This document shows positions 8,498 to 18,182 of a stretch of 64,000 bases of DNA, piece by piece. A model generated the notes under the pieces. The model was not told where the DNA came from. It ran no database searches and was given only the letters and a program-made list of their open reading frames with translations. The first letter of the stretch is position 1; the number at the start of each line of letters is the position of its first letter. This DNA is from Bordetella genomosp. 8. Its GTDB lineage: Bacteria; Pseudomonadota; Gammaproteobacteria; Burkholderiales; Burkholderiaceae_B. The translations under genes were made by a program, and so were the position numbers. The DNA lies in contig NZ_CP021108.1 in NCBI RefSeq assembly GCF_002119685.1, positions 2,604,001 to 2,668,000 of the forward strand, written 5' to 3'.

Positions 8498-9283
8498 ATG
8501 CTACGTTCGCTGTGGATCGCCAAGACCGGCCTGGAAGGCCAGCAGACTTCGCTGGACGTCATTTCCAACAACCTGGCCAACGTCAACACCAATGGCTTCA
8601 AGCGCGGCCGGGCCGTGTTCCAGGACCTCATGTACCAGACGCTGCGCCAGCCCGGCGCGCAGGTCGGCGACGCGAACCAGCTGCCGTCGGGCCTGCAACT
8701 GGGCACCGGTACGCGCGTGGCCGCCACGGAACGCCTGCACACCGAAGGCAACCTGACCAACACCAGCGATCCCATGGACATCGCGATCCAGGGGCAGGGT
8801 TTCCTGAACGTCCAGCTGCCTGACGGCACGGACGCCTATACGCGCGACGGGTCGCTGCAGGTCGACCAGAACGGCCAGCTGACCACCGCCGGCGGCCTGG
8901 TGATCCAGCCGCCCATCAACGTGCCCAACAATGCGCTGTCGCTGACCATCGGCAAGGACGGCACCGTTTCGGTGACCCAGCCCGCCGCGCCCGGCACCAA
9001 CGTGCAGATCGGCCAATTGCAGCTGGCCAATTTCATCAATCCCAACGGATTGCAGGCGGTCGGCGATAACCTGTACCTGGAAACGGACGCCTCGGGCGCG
9101 CCCAACATCGGCCAACCCACGGTGGACGGCCTGGGCAGCATCCTGCAGCAGTACGTCGAAACCTCCAACGTCAATGTCGCGGAGGAACTGGTGAACATGA
9201 TCACCACCCAACGCGCCTACGAAATGAACAGCAAGGCAGTCGAAACGTCCGACCAGATGCTCGCCCGCCTGACCCAGCTTTGA
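8498..9283 (+). CDS. flgG: FlgG, distal rod protein
   Basis: 261 residues, [17 protein letters not shown] with the motif [19 protein letters not shown] and a C-terminal axial helix ([20 protein letters not shown]). FlgG forms the drive-shaft part of the rod that crosses the P and L rings. Strong SD (AGGAG) upstream. Its stop codon TGA at 9281-9283 shares one base with the flgH ATG (TGATG), so rod and L-ring synthesis are coupled. Confidence 0.98.
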   Translation: MLRSLWIAKTGLEGQQTSLDVISNNLANVNTNGFKRGRAVFQDLMYQTLRQPGAQVGDANQLPSGLQLGTGTRVAATERLHTEGNLTNTSDPMDIAIQGQGFLNVQLPDGTDAYTRDGSLQVDQNGQLTTAGGLVIQPPINVPNNALSLTIGKDGTVSVTQPAAPGTNVQIGQLQLANFINPNGLQAVGDNLYLETDASGAPNIGQPTVDGLGSILQQYVETSNVNVAEELVNMITTQRAYEMNSKAVETSDQMLARLTQL

Positions 9284-10029
9284 TGAAACGACCCATGCGC
9301 GCCGTGCTTTTCCTTCGTTCCGTGTTTTTCCTGGCGGTGGGCAAACCGGCCTGGCGCGGCGTGGCGGCGTCTTTCCTGTTGACCGCCGGACTGGCGGGTT
9401 GTTCGCTGGTGCCGCCCGAGCCGGTCGTGCTGGGGCCGACCACGGCCATGCCGCCCATGCCCACGGCGCCGACGCCCGTGCCGGATGGGTCCATCTACCA
9501 GCCCACCGTCTACGGCAACTACCCGCTGTTCGAGGATCGCCGTCCGCGCAACGTCGGCGACGTCGTGACGGTGGTGCTTGAAGAAAGAACCGCAGCCGCC
9601 AAGAACGTCGCGACCAATACGACGCGCACGTCCAGCACCGACAATTCCATCGCCGCTTCGCCGGGTTTCCTGGGCAGTTGGTTCAACGCCAAGCTCGATA
9701 CGAATACCACCGGCAGCAATGTGAACAAGGGCGCGGGCGACAGCAGCGCCAACAATACCTTCACGGGCGTGCTGACGACCACGGTGGTCGGCGTCCTGCC
9801 GAATGGCAACCTGCAGGTGGCCGGCGAAAAGCAGATCGCGATCAATCGCGGCAGCGAATACATCCGTTTCTCCGGCGTGGTGGACCCGCGCTCGGTGACC
9901 GGGGTGAATACCGTGTCATCGACCCAGGTGGCCGACGCGCGCATCGAGTACCGCAGCAAGGGCGTCATGGACGAAGTCCAGACCATGGGCTGGCTGCAGC
10001 GCTTCTTCCTGATCGCGAACCCGTTCTAA
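9283..10029 (+). CDS. flgH: FlgH, L-ring lipoprotein
   Basis: 248 residues from ATG at 9283, overlapping the flgG stop by one base. The signal peptide is long (about 39 residues) and ends in a lipobox LAGC with Cys40, so the mature protein is a lipoprotein. The body carries the FlgH features [21 protein letters not shown] (seen in shortened form) and a C-terminal [15 protein letters not shown]. FlgH forms the outer-membrane L ring. flgI starts 7 bp downstream. Confidence 0.97.
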   Translation: MKRPMRAVLFLRSVFFLAVGKPAWRGVAASFLLTAGLAGCSLVPPEPVVLGPTTAMPPMPTAPTPVPDGSIYQPTVYGNYPLFEDRRPRNVGDVVTVVLEERTAAAKNVATNTTRTSSTDNSIAASPGFLGSWFNAKLDTNTTGSNVNKGAGDSSANNTFTGVLTTTVVGVLPNGNLQVAGEKQIAINRGSEYIRFSGVVDPRSVTGVNTVSSTQVADARIEYRSKGVMDEVQTMGWLQRFFLIANPF

Positions 10030-10036
10030 TTCCGAT

Positions 10037-11173
10037 ATGACTTATCTCACAGCCTATCCCGACGCGCTCCGCCGCCTGGCGGGGGCGCTGCTGGCGGGCG
10101 TGCTGCTGGCCGCGGCCGGCCTGGCGCATGCCGAGCGGCTGAAGGACCTGGCCAGCATCCAGGGCGTGCGGGGCAACCAGTTGATCGGCTACGGCCTCGT
10201 GGTCGGCCTGGACGGGACCGGCGACCAGGTGCGCCAGGCGCCGTTCACCCAGCAGAGCGTCACGAACATGCTGTCGCAGCTGGGCGTGACCATGCCGAAC
10301 AACAGCAATATGCAGCTCAAGAACGTCGCGGCGGTCATGGTGACCATGAGCCTGCCGGCGTTCTCGCGGCCCGGGCAGACCTTCGACGTCAACGTGTCGT
10401 CGATGGGCAACGCCAAGAGCCTGCGTGGCGGCACCCTGTTGCTGACGCCGATGAAGGGCGCCGATGGCCAGGTCTATGCCCTGGCCCAGGGCAATATCCT
10501 GGTCGGTGGCGCGGGTGCGTCCGCCGGCGGATCGAGCGTGCAGATCAACCAGTTGAACGGCGGCCGCATCAGCAACGGCGCCGTCGTCGAGCGCGGCGTG
10601 CCAACGACCTTCGCGCGCAACGGCAATATGTTCGTGGAGCTGAACGAGCTGGATTTCGGCACCGCTCAGAACGTCGCGGCCGCCTTGAACCGGCATTTCG
10701 GCGGCGGCGTGTCGCAGGTCGTCGACGGCCGGACGATACGCGTGCAGGCGCCCACCGATCCGGCCGCTCAGGCCGCCTTCATTTCGCAGATGGAAAACCT
10801 GCAGGTGACGCGCGCGCCGGCCACCGCCAAGGTCATCGTCAACGCCCGTACCGGTTCGGTGGTGATGAACCGCACCGTGATGCTGGAAGAATCCGCCGTC
10901 GCCCATGGCAACCTGTCGGTGGTGGTCAACCAGACCAATGCGGTGTCACAGCCCAACACCCCGTTCGGCGGCGGCCAGACCGTCGTGGTGCCGAACACGC
11001 AGATCGACGTCCGCCAGGAAAACGGCTCCCTGCAGCACGTGCGCACCAGCGCCAACCTGGCCGACGTGGTGCGGGCGCTCAACGCCCTGGGCGCCACGCC
11101 GCAGGATCTGCTGGCCATCCTGCAAGCCATGCAGACGGCCGGCGCCTTGCGCGCCGAGCTGGAGATCATCTAA
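10037..11173 (+). CDS. flgI: FlgI, P-ring protein
   Basis: 378 residues with a Sec signal peptide (cleavage after about A32, ...AGLAHA) and the strongly conserved mature start [20 protein letters not shown]. FlgI assembles the periplasmic P ring around the rod with help from FlgA (3.7-4.5 kb). No cysteine occurs anywhere in the protein, unlike E. coli FlgI, which has a structural disulfide. The stop is 3 bp from the flgJ ATG. Confidence 0.98.
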   Translation: MTYLTAYPDALRRLAGALLAGVLLAAAGLAHAERLKDLASIQGVRGNQLIGYGLVVGLDGTGDQVRQAPFTQQSVTNMLSQLGVTMPNNSNMQLKNVAAVMVTMSLPAFSRPGQTFDVNVSSMGNAKSLRGGTLLLTPMKGADGQVYALAQGNILVGGAGASAGGSSVQINQLNGGRISNGAVVERGVPTTFARNGNMFVELNELDFGTAQNVAAALNRHFGGGVSQVVDGRTIRVQAPTDPAAQAAFISQMENLQVTRAPATAKVIVNARTGSVVMNRTVMLEESAVAHGNLSVVVNQTNAVSQPNTPFGGGQTVVVPNTQIDVRQENGSLQHVRTSANLADVVRALNALGATPQDLLAILQAMQTAGALRAELEII

Positions 11174-11176
11174 GCC

Positions 11177-12247
11177 ATGGCGCTCGGCTCCTCCCACACC
11201 GCAGGCGCCGGCCAGCCCTCCATTTTCGATTTCGGCTCGCTGTCCAGCCTGCATCGCGACGTGACCACCCAGCCGGGCTCCGCCGAGAAGCAGGCCGAGG
11301 TGGCGCGCCAGTTCGAAGCCGTCTACATCCAGATGCTGCTCAAGCAGATGCGCCAGGCCACCATGAAAAGCGGCCTGCTCGATTCCAACGAGTCGCAGAT
11401 GATGCAATCCATGGCCGACCAGCAGCTGGCGCTGCAACTGGCCAATCCCGGCATCGGGCTGGCGCAGTCGCTGCTGAAGCAGATGCAGGCTAACCTGCCC
11501 GGGGCTAACCAGCCCGCCGCCGGACAGGATGGCGCGGCGCAGGACGGCGGCGCCCAGGATGGCGCCCAGGCCATGAAGCCCCTGGACCTGGCCGCCCGCA
11601 CGGTGACCTCCGGATCGTCGAACCCGGAAATCGCCGCCCTGCTGCGCGTGCTGCGGCGGGGCGGGGCATCCGACCGCGCTTTGGCCGCGGCGGAGGGCGC
11701 GCCCGACCATGTGGTGGACTTCGTCGCCCAGATGGCGCCGGCCGCGAAAGCCGCGGAACGCCAGAGCGGCGTGCCGGCCCGCCTGATCCTGGGCCAGGCC
11801 GCCCTGGAATCCGGCTGGGGCCAGCGCGAGATCCGTTACCCCGACGGCCGCACCAGCTACAACCTGTTCGGCATCAAGGCCGGCGACAGCTGGAAGGGCA
11901 AAACGGTCAATGTCCTGACCACCGAATACGAGAACGGCACGCCACGCAAGGTCACGCAGGCGTTCCGCGCCTACAACTCCTACGAGGAATCCTTCGCCGA
12001 CTACGCGCGCCTGCTGGGCACCAATCCGCGCTACGACGCGGTCGCCGACGCGCGCGACGAAATCGACGCGGCCCGCCGCATCCAGGCAGCCGGCTATGCC
12101 ACCGACCCCCGTTACGCGGACAAGCTGATCGGCGTCATGGGACAGCTGCAGGGCGCCGGGCGGCTGGCCAAGGTGTCCGACGCGACCGGCCTGGACGGCA
12201 AGGCAGAGCTGCTGGGCAGTGATTTCGAGGGCGCCGGAGACCCCTAG
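11177..12247 (+). CDS. flgJ: FlgJ, rod cap fused to peptidoglycan hydrolase
   Basis: 356 residues in two parts. The rod-cap domain (about 30-100, ARQFEAVYIQMLLKQMR) is followed by an Ala/Gln/Asp-rich linker (about 105-135) and a C-terminal glucosaminidase-type domain (about 175-335) with the catalytic-region motif ALESGWG, putative catalytic Glu211. The dual-domain form is the gamma/betaproteobacterial type: the protein caps the rod and opens the peptidoglycan. Last gene of flgB-J; flgK follows after 129 bp with its own promoter. Confidence 0.97.
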   Translation: MALGSSHTAGAGQPSIFDFGSLSSLHRDVTTQPGSAEKQAEVARQFEAVYIQMLLKQMRQATMKSGLLDSNESQMMQSMADQQLALQLANPGIGLAQSLLKQMQANLPGANQPAAGQDGAAQDGGAQDGAQAMKPLDLAARTVTSGSSNPEIAALLRVLRRGGASDRALAAAEGAPDHVVDFVAQMAPAAKAAERQSGVPARLILGQAALESGWGQREIRYPDGRTSYNLFGIKAGDSWKGKTVNVLTTEYENGTPRKVTQAFRAYNSYEESFADYARLLGTNPRYDAVADARDEIDAARRIQAAGYATDPRYADKLIGVMGQLQGAGRLAKVSDATGLDGKAELLGSDFEGAGDP

Positions 12248-12301
12248 GACAGGGAAACGCGGCGGCCGCACTGCCGGCGCCGAGCATCACCTTGCATTTC
12301 A

Positions 12302-12328
12302 TTAAGTTTCGAACGCGCTTGCCGTTAA
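12302..12328 (+). promoter_or_regulatory. Sigma-28 promoter of flgKL
   Basis: TTAAGTTT-N11-GCCGTTAA against consensus TAAAGTTT-N11-GCCGATAA: 7 of 8 at -35, 7 of 8 at -10, exact spacing. The -10 ends 48 bp before the flgK ATG. This separates the late genes flgKL from the earlier flgB-J operon. Confidence 0.88.
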
Positions 12329-12376
12329 GCCAATATCCAGACGTTTCAACACGGTTATTCGAGAGGCATCCCGACC

Positions 12377-14035
12377 ATGAGTTTGTACAGCCTGGGCCTG
12401 AGTGGTCTGAATGCGGCGCAAGCGGGGTTGACCACCACCGGCCATAACATCGACAACTCCACGACGGACGGCTACAACCGCCAGCGCGTGCTGACGTCGA
12501 CGGCGGGCTCGACGCCCAGTTCGGCCGGCTTCTACGGCCGTGGGGTGCAGGTCGACACGGTGCAGCGCCAGTACGACAGCTTCCTGTACAAGCAACTGGT
12601 CGGCTCGCAGAGCACCAGCTCCTCGTACTCGACCTACCTGGACCAGGTCACCCAGATCGACAACATGATGGGTGACGAGACAGTGGGCATCTCCCCGGCG
12701 CTGGCGGATTTCTTCGCCAGCGTGAATGCCGTGGCCAGCAAGCCGGCGGATGCCGCCACGCGGCAGGACCTGATCGGCAAGGGCCAGGCCCTGGTATCGC
12801 AGATCAATTCCGCCTATCAGGACCTGCAGACCCAGCGCGACGGCCTGAACCAGCAGATCAGCCAGACGGTCAATTCCGTCAACGGTTACCTGAACCAGAT
12901 CAACAAGCTGAACCAGGAAATCGTGGTGGCTCGCGGCCAGGGCGGCGGCAATGCGCCCAACGACCTGCTGGATCAGCGCGACCAGCTGCTGTCGGAACTG
13001 TCGAAGACGGTGGGCATCCGCTATACCACCCAGGGCGACACGGTCAGTATTTCGCTGGAGTCCGGCCAGGCCTTGCTCTCGGGCACGACGGTTTACTCCC
13101 TGCAGGCCATTCCGTCGGCCGCGGACCCGACCCGCACGGTGGTGGCCTACAACCTGCCGTCCGGCCCGGGCGGGGCCACGACCCCGGTCGAACTCAACGA
13201 CGCCAAGCTCACCAACGGCACCCTGGGCGGCCTGCTGCAGTTCCGTTCGAACTCGCTGGACGTGGTGCAGAACCAGCTGGGCCAGATGGCCGCCGGGCTG
13301 GCGGTGACCTTCAATGCGCTGCACCAGCAGGGCGTCGACCTGCAGGGCAATGCCGGCGGTGACTTCTTTTCGCTGCCGTCGTCCACCGCGCTGACGGGCG
13401 CCAAGAACACGGGCAATGGCAGCCTGACGGCGACCTACACCGACGCCAGCCAGCTGACCGCCAACGACTACAAGATCACCTACGACGGCACCAACTATAC
13501 GGTCACGCGCCTGCCGGACAACACCTCGGTGACGGCGACGCCCACGGGCACGCCGCCCACCGCGCTGGATTTCGACGGGCTGACGGTCAGCATCACCGGT
13601 ACGCCGAACGCCGGCGACAACTGGACGCTGCAACCTACCCGCAACGCGGCGCGCGACCTGGGGATGGCGATCACCGATCCGGCCAAGATCGCCGCGTCCA
13701 GCACCACGAATCCGGGCTCGGCCAACGGCGACAACGCCCTGGCCCTGGCCAAGCTGCAGACCACGCGCAACCTGGCGGGCGGTTCGCTGAGCGTGACCGA
13801 CCTGTTCTCGCAGATCGTCAACAACGTCGGCCAGCAGACCGCCGACGCCAAGGCCAACGACAAGGCGCAGACGTCCGTCGTCAACCAGCGCACGGCGAAC
13901 AATGCATCGATTTCGGGCGTGAACCTGAACGAAGAGTACGTGAATCTTTCGCAGTACCAGGAGCAGTATCAGGCCGCCGCCAAGATCATCGACGTGGCGA
14001 GCACCGTCTTCGACGCCTTGCTGGGCCTGAAGTAA
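12377..14035 (+). CDS. flgK: FlgK, first hook-filament junction protein (HAP1)
   Basis: 552 residues, starting MSLYSLGLSGLNAAQAGL with the axial motif TGHNIDNSTTDGYNRQR and ending with the matching helix (LNEEYVNLSQYQEQYQAAAKII). The central region (about 100-480) is the variable HAP1 domain. FlgK joins the hook to the filament together with FlgL and is carried by FlgN. Length is close to that of Salmonella FlgK (553). flgL follows after 45 bp. Confidence 0.98.
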   Translation: MSLYSLGLSGLNAAQAGLTTTGHNIDNSTTDGYNRQRVLTSTAGSTPSSAGFYGRGVQVDTVQRQYDSFLYKQLVGSQSTSSSYSTYLDQVTQIDNMMGDETVGISPALADFFASVNAVASKPADAATRQDLIGKGQALVSQINSAYQDLQTQRDGLNQQISQTVNSVNGYLNQINKLNQEIVVARGQGGGNAPNDLLDQRDQLLSELSKTVGIRYTTQGDTVSISLESGQALLSGTTVYSLQAIPSAADPTRTVVAYNLPSGPGGATTPVELNDAKLTNGTLGGLLQFRSNSLDVVQNQLGQMAAGLAVTFNALHQQGVDLQGNAGGDFFSLPSSTALTGAKNTGNGSLTATYTDASQLTANDYKITYDGTNYTVTRLPDNTSVTATPTGTPPTALDFDGLTVSITGTPNAGDNWTLQPTRNAARDLGMAITDPAKIAASSTTNPGSANGDNALALAKLQTTRNLAGGSLSVTDLFSQIVNNVGQQTADAKANDKAQTSVVNQRTANNASISGVNLNEEYVNLSQYQEQYQAAAKIIDVASTVFDALLGLK

Positions 14036-14080
14036 TCCTGCCACCCGTATCAAGATAAAGCGCATCCGGAGTAACACAGC

Positions 14081-15625
14081 ATGATCCGCCTGAGCACCTC
14101 GACGATTTACCAGAGTGGCCTGAACGGCATTCTGAAGAACGAGTCGGACGTCAACTACCTGCAACAGCAGCTCAGTTCCGGCCGTCGCGTCGTGACGCCT
14201 TCGGACGATCCTCTGGCGGCCGGGCAGGCCATCACGGCGTACCAGAACCTGAACATGGCGCAGGCGTACGGCAGCAACCGCGACGACGCCAACAACTCGC
14301 TGGGCAATGAGTCCAACACGCTGTCCACCGTGGTGTCCACGCTGACCGACGTGTTGACGCGGGTGGTGCAGGCCGGCAATGGCACACTGGCGGACCAGGA
14401 CCGCAACACGCTGGCCACGGTGCTCGAGCACGCGCGCGACGCCTTGTTCGCCCTGGCCAACACCACGGACGGTAACGGCCAGTACCTGTTTTCGGGCACC
14501 GCCGGCAACGCCGCGGCCTATGTCAAGGATCCGACCACCGGCGCGGTCACCTACAACGGCAACAGCGGCCAGCGCGTGGTCCAGGTCGAACAGAGCCGGC
14601 AGATGAACATCTCCGACGTCGGATCGGACATCTTCAATCGCGCGACGCCAGGCAGCAACGCTTACGTCGCCTCGGCCGCCGCAGGCAACACGGGCACGGC
14701 GACCTTCCTGACGCCCAGCGTGGCGTCGGGCGGCGGCTCGGGCAACAACTTCAAGATCGACTTCGCGGCCGACCCGGTGACCGGCGACATGATGTACACG
14801 GTCACGACGACGGACGCCGCCACCGGCGCCACCACCACCAGCACGCCGGCCGCTTATACGCCGGGCGAGGCCATCGACACGGGCGGCGGCGTCACCATGG
14901 TGGTCAACGGCGCTCCGGCCGATGGCGACAGCCTGTCCATCAATACCGCCGGCACGCCGTCCTACGTCGCGGCGCCTGGCGCGACCAACGCGGGGACGGC
15001 GACGAGTTCGCAGTTGACCGTCGCACCCGGTGGCGCGTCCGGCAACAACTTCCAGATCGATTTCGCCAAGGATGCGGTGACCGGCGACGTCACCTACACG
15101 ATCACCACCACGGACCCCACGACCGGCACCAGCACCACAACCGCGCCGACGGCGTTCACGCCGGGCGATGCCATCGATACCGGCGGCGGGGTCAGCGTCG
15201 TCATCGACGGCAATCCGGAAGACGGCGACAGCTTCACGGTCAATCCGACCAATAGCGCCAGCGTCGATATGTTCGCCACGCTGGGCGAGCTGATCACCGC
15301 GCTGAAGGCCCCGGCGCAGAACGATCCCGCGGCGCAGGCCAAGCTGGTGAACCTGCTGGCGACGGCCAACAAGACCTTGTCGATCAACCTGGACAACGTG
15401 TCGACCGTGCAGGCCTCCGTCGGCGCGCGCCAGAACGAGCTGGACGCGTTGGACACGACCGGCACGCAACGGACCCTGACGTTGAACAAGACGTTGACGG
15501 ACCTGACGCAGATCAACTACTACGACGCGATCTCCAACATGAGCATGCGCCAGTTGTCGCTGCAGGCCTCGATGTCGGCATTCAATGCGGTCAAGGGCAC
15601 CACGCTGTTCAGCATGAACAAGTAA
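14081..15625 (+). CDS. flgL: FlgL, second hook-filament junction protein with duplicated insert
   Basis: 514 residues; Salmonella FlgL is 317. The flagellin-like N-terminus (MIRLSTSTIYQSGL, about 1-150) and C-terminus (about 400-514) are normal. Between them lie two tandem 100-residue units (191-290 and 291-390), each running from GxxxYVA through AGTAT, a GSGNN/GASGNN turn, a TTTD core and AIDTGGGV to a GDS turn. The insert should project from the junction surface. FlgL is exported through the gate with FlgN. Followed by a chemoreceptor gene after 73 bp. Confidence 0.96.
   Translation: MIRLSTSTIYQSGLNGILKNESDVNYLQQQLSSGRRVVTPSDDPLAAGQAITAYQNLNMAQAYGSNRDDANNSLGNESNTLSTVVSTLTDVLTRVVQAGNGTLADQDRNTLATVLEHARDALFALANTTDGNGQYLFSGTAGNAAAYVKDPTTGAVTYNGNSGQRVVQVEQSRQMNISDVGSDIFNRATPGSNAYVASAAAGNTGTATFLTPSVASGGGSGNNFKIDFAADPVTGDMMYTVTTTDAATGATTTSTPAAYTPGEAIDTGGGVTMVVNGAPADGDSLSINTAGTPSYVAAPGATNAGTATSSQLTVAPGGASGNNFQIDFAKDAVTGDVTYTITTTDPTTGTSTTTAPTAFTPGDAIDTGGGVSVVIDGNPEDGDSFTVNPTNSASVDMFATLGELITALKAPAQNDPAAQAKLVNLLATANKTLSINLDNVSTVQASVGARQNELDALDTTGTQRTLTLNKTLTDLTQINYYDAISNMSMRQLSLQASMSAFNAVKGTTLFSMNK
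14651..15250 (+). repeat. Two tandem 300-bp units inside flgL
   Basis: Units 14651-14950 and 14951-15250 are in phase and encode homologous 100-residue segments. Shared landmarks at the same offset are YVA, GTAT, GNNF.IDFA, VTGD, AIDTGGGV and GDS. The DNA copies have clearly diverged, so the duplication is not recent. Confidence 0.9.
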
Positions 15626-15698
15626 GCGAGCGACTTTCCTTTTTTATGAGACAAATGTTTCCCGATCGGGAACGACGGTTCTGTGGATAGATAACGAT

Positions 15699-17582
15699 AT
15701 GTTCACCAATATGAAAATCCGCACGTCCATCATCGCGTTGCTGGCGTTATACCTGGCCGCGATGCTGGTATCGAATGCCGTCGCATGGCTGGGATTGCAG
15801 TCGAGCAACACCAAGCTGGACGCGGTCAACAATATCTATAGCGACCAGGTCGTCAACCTGTATGCGTCCTATGCCCAGGTGTTGCGTGCGCGGCAGGTAC
15901 TGAACAATGCCTACGAAATGGTCCAGGCCAACCGCACCGACGAGGGTATGAACCAGATCTCGCGCGCGGCCGCCTTCAAGGCCGATGCCGACAAGCGCAT
16001 GAACCTGTTCAGCCAGTCGCCCAAGCTGCCCGCGACGGTGGATATGTCGCAGGCCATCATGACGAACTACAAGACCTACGCCGGCCTGATCGAGGAACAG
16101 ATCAACACGCTGCGCTCGAAGCAGATCGATGCCTATCTGGCGTCGTCCAAGGCCTCGTCGGCGGCCAACCAGACGCTGGACAAGTCGGTCCAGGGCATGC
16201 TGGACTACCTGGACAAGGCAACGGACGAAATGGTGACGCTCGGCCATGGCGATTTCTCGCTCGCGCGTACCGTTACCGTGGTCATGGTCATCTTCGCGCT
16301 CCTTCTGACCGTCGCCTGCTGGCTGGTCCTGAGCCGCCTGGTGTTGCGTCCGCTGCGTGAAGCCGGCCAGCACTTCGACAGGATCGCCGCCGGGGACCTC
16401 AGCCAGCATGTGGAGGTGCGCAGCACCAATGAAATCGGCCTGCTGTACAGCGCCGTCAGGCGCATGCAGGAAAGCCTGACGCGTACCGTGTCGTCGGTGC
16501 GCCGTGGCGTGGATGAGATCAACGTGGGTTCGCGCGAGATTTCCGCGGGCAATACCGACCTGTCCAGCCGCACCGAGCAGCAGGCGGCGTCGCTGGAAGA
16601 GACCGCGGCGTCGATGGAAGAGCTGGCCTCGACGGTCAAGCAGAATGCCGAGAACGCACGCCAGGCCAACCAGCTTGCAGCCAGCGCGTCGGACGTCGCC
16701 GAACGCGGCGGTTCGGCGGTGGCGGAGGTGGTGAACACGATGCAGGAGATCTCGGGCAGCTCGCGCAAGATCTCGGAAATCGTCAGCGTGATCGACGGCA
16801 TTGCGTTCCAGACCAACATCCTGGCGCTGAACGCGGCGGTGGAAGCGGCGCGCGCGGGCGAGCAGGGCAAAGGCTTCGCGGTGGTGGCGGGCGAAGTGCG
16901 CTCGCTGGCGCAGCGCAGCGCGCAGGCGGCCAAGGAAATCAAGTCGCTGATCGAGGACTCGGTGACCAAGGTGGGCGCGGGTTCGCAGCAGGTGGAGCGT
17001 GCCGGCGCGACCATGCAGGAGATCGTGGCCTCGGTGAAGCGGGTGACCGACATCATGGGCGAGATCTCGGCGGCGTCGGAAGAGCAATCCAGCGGCATCG
17101 ACCAGGTCAATCGCGCGGTGTCGCAGATGGACGAAGTGACGCAGCAGAACGCGGCGCTGGTGGAAGAAGCGGCCGCCGCGGCCGGTTCGCTGCAGGAACA
17201 GGCCCAGCGCCTGGCCGAGGCGGTGGCGGTGTTCAAGCTCAACCAGGGCCAGGTGATCGACGTGCCGGCGCGGGCGATCGCGTCGCCCGCCGCGCCGCGC
17301 GTGGCCGCGCCCGCTCCGGCGCCGGCTGCCGAGCCCGCCGCACAAGCGCCGCGCCTGAATCACGCGACCCCGGCGGCCCCGGCGACGCCCGCGGCGCCGG
17401 CTTCCGCCCCGCCCCGCGCAACCCGGACCGCGCCTCCGCGGGCAGCCGCCGCGCCGCGCAGCCGTACCCCGGCCGCCAATGACAACGCCGCGCCTCGCAC
17501 GGCTGCTGCCGCCAAACCCCGCGCCGTTGCCGCCGGTGGTGCAGCCGCCGCCCTGAGCGACGACGATTGGGAATCCTTCTAG
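15699..17582 (+). CDS. Methyl-accepting chemotaxis protein with CheR-type pentapeptide
   Basis: 627 residues. TM1 (about 8-30), a periplasmic four-helix-type ligand domain, TM2 (about 188-213), HAMP (about 214-266), the methylation helices and the conserved signalling hairpin ([20 protein letters not shown]), an Ala/Pro-rich linker of about 80 residues, and the C-terminal end DWESF. That end fits the xWxxF pentapeptide (NWETF in E. coli Tar/Tsr) that tethers CheR and CheB. The signalling DNA is almost identical to the receptor at 18183-19928. The ligand cannot be told from sequence. A lipoprotein gene follows after 7 bp. Confidence 0.95.
   Translation: MFTNMKIRTSIIALLALYLAAMLVSNAVAWLGLQSSNTKLDAVNNIYSDQVVNLYASYAQVLRARQVLNNAYEMVQANRTDEGMNQISRAAAFKADADKRMNLFSQSPKLPATVDMSQAIMTNYKTYAGLIEEQINTLRSKQIDAYLASSKASSAANQTLDKSVQGMLDYLDKATDEMVTLGHGDFSLARTVTVVMVIFALLLTVACWLVLSRLVLRPLREAGQHFDRIAAGDLSQHVEVRSTNEIGLLYSAVRRMQESLTRTVSSVRRGVDEINVGSREISAGNTDLSSRTEQQAASLEETAASMEELASTVKQNAENARQANQLAASASDVAERGGSAVAEVVNTMQEISGSSRKISEIVSVIDGIAFQTNILALNAAVEAARAGEQGKGFAVVAGEVRSLAQRSAQAAKEIKSLIEDSVTKVGAGSQQVERAGATMQEIVASVKRVTDIMGEISAASEEQSSGIDQVNRAVSQMDEVTQQNAALVEEAAAAAGSLQEQAQRLAEAVAVFKLNQGQVIDVPARAIASPAAPRVAAPAPAPAAEPAAQAPRLNHATPAAPATPAAPASAPPRATRTAPPRAAAAPRSRTPAANDNAAPRTAAAAKPRAVAAGGAAAALSDDDWESF
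16461..17225 (+). repeat. Long direct repeat, copy 1 (receptor signalling domain)
   Basis: 765 bp matching 19071-19835 at a constant offset of 2610 bp; by eye I count 3 mismatches. Flanks diverge at once on both sides. Covers the end of HAMP, the methylation helices and the hairpin tip. Confidence 0.95.
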
Positions 17583-17589
17583 GACTGCC

Positions 17590-18090
17590 ATGATCCGCAC
17601 TATGCATCTCATCGTGAAATGGCGCGCTGGCCTGCTTGCCTGCCTGGCGAGCTCGGCCCTGCTGGCCGGTTGCGCGACGGGACAGTATTTTTCCAGTGAC
17701 GCGGTGGCTGGCCTGCAACCGGGCAAGACCACGCTGTCCGACGCGGTCTACGCATTGCAGGGTATGCCGCAACAGGTCTTGCCGCAGTCGGATGGGTCGA
17801 CCATCGCACTGTGGTCCTACAAAACCACCGTGGTGACGGACGCCATCTATTTCCGCCGTGAAGCGATGCTGCAGTTCGCGCCCGACGGCCGCCTGGTCCG
17901 GGTGCTGGACACCACCAACGTTCCGCTACAGGGGACGACGCGGCAAAGGCTGCTGGGAGCCACGTCTTTGCCGCAGGATCCCGCGCTGGCGTCAGCCGAG
18001 CCGGGGCAGGCGCCCGCCACGCAGGGCGACATGACCACGACCGGGGCGACGACCAGCGGTACGACGGCGATACCCGTGCCCGCGCGATAG
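17590..18090 (+). CDS. Small SmpA/OmlA-like outer-membrane lipoprotein
   Basis: 166 residues. A type II signal peptide ends in the lipobox LLAGC (Cys28), followed by a short BamE/SmpA/OmlA-like fold (GLQPGKTTLSDAVYALQGMPQQV, a .LWSYKT core and a hydrophobic DGRLVRVLDT strand) and a disordered Thr/Ala/Gly tail. The SD-like AGGA is 5 bp before the ATG. It sits 7 bp after one receptor gene and before another. True BamE acts with BamA; here the placement may only reflect co-transcription. Function unknown; the lipoprotein call is firm, the fold call moderate. Confidence 0.75.
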   Translation: MIRTMHLIVKWRAGLLACLASSALLAGCATGQYFSSDAVAGLQPGKTTLSDAVYALQGMPQQVLPQSDGSTIALWSYKTTVVTDAIYFRREAMLQFAPDGRLVRVLDTTNVPLQGTTRQRLLGATSLPQDPALASAEPGQAPATQGDMTTTGATTSGTTAIPVPAR

Positions 18091-18182
18091 CGCGCGGCAT
18101 CCGAGCACCGGAAAACCGGCCTTGAAAAAGGACGGTCGTCCCGGCGAATTTTTCGAATCTGATTGCGAGTTTGGAGGGCCTC

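Noticed and set aside
12302..15469. A 1055-codon open frame on the minus strand opposite flgK and flgL
   Set aside because: It is a shadow of the high-GC coding strand: rich in Arg, Gly, Val and Asp in a periodic way, with no domain, and it covers two certain genes.
15626..15698. Sigma-28 promoter before the first receptor
   Set aside because: CCCGATCG at 15661 looks like a -10, but no -35 with correct spacing is present. The gene may be read from flgK.
18110..18182. Sigma-28 promoter before the second receptor
   Set aside because: No combination of -35 and -10 boxes with 11-bp spacing matched well enough.
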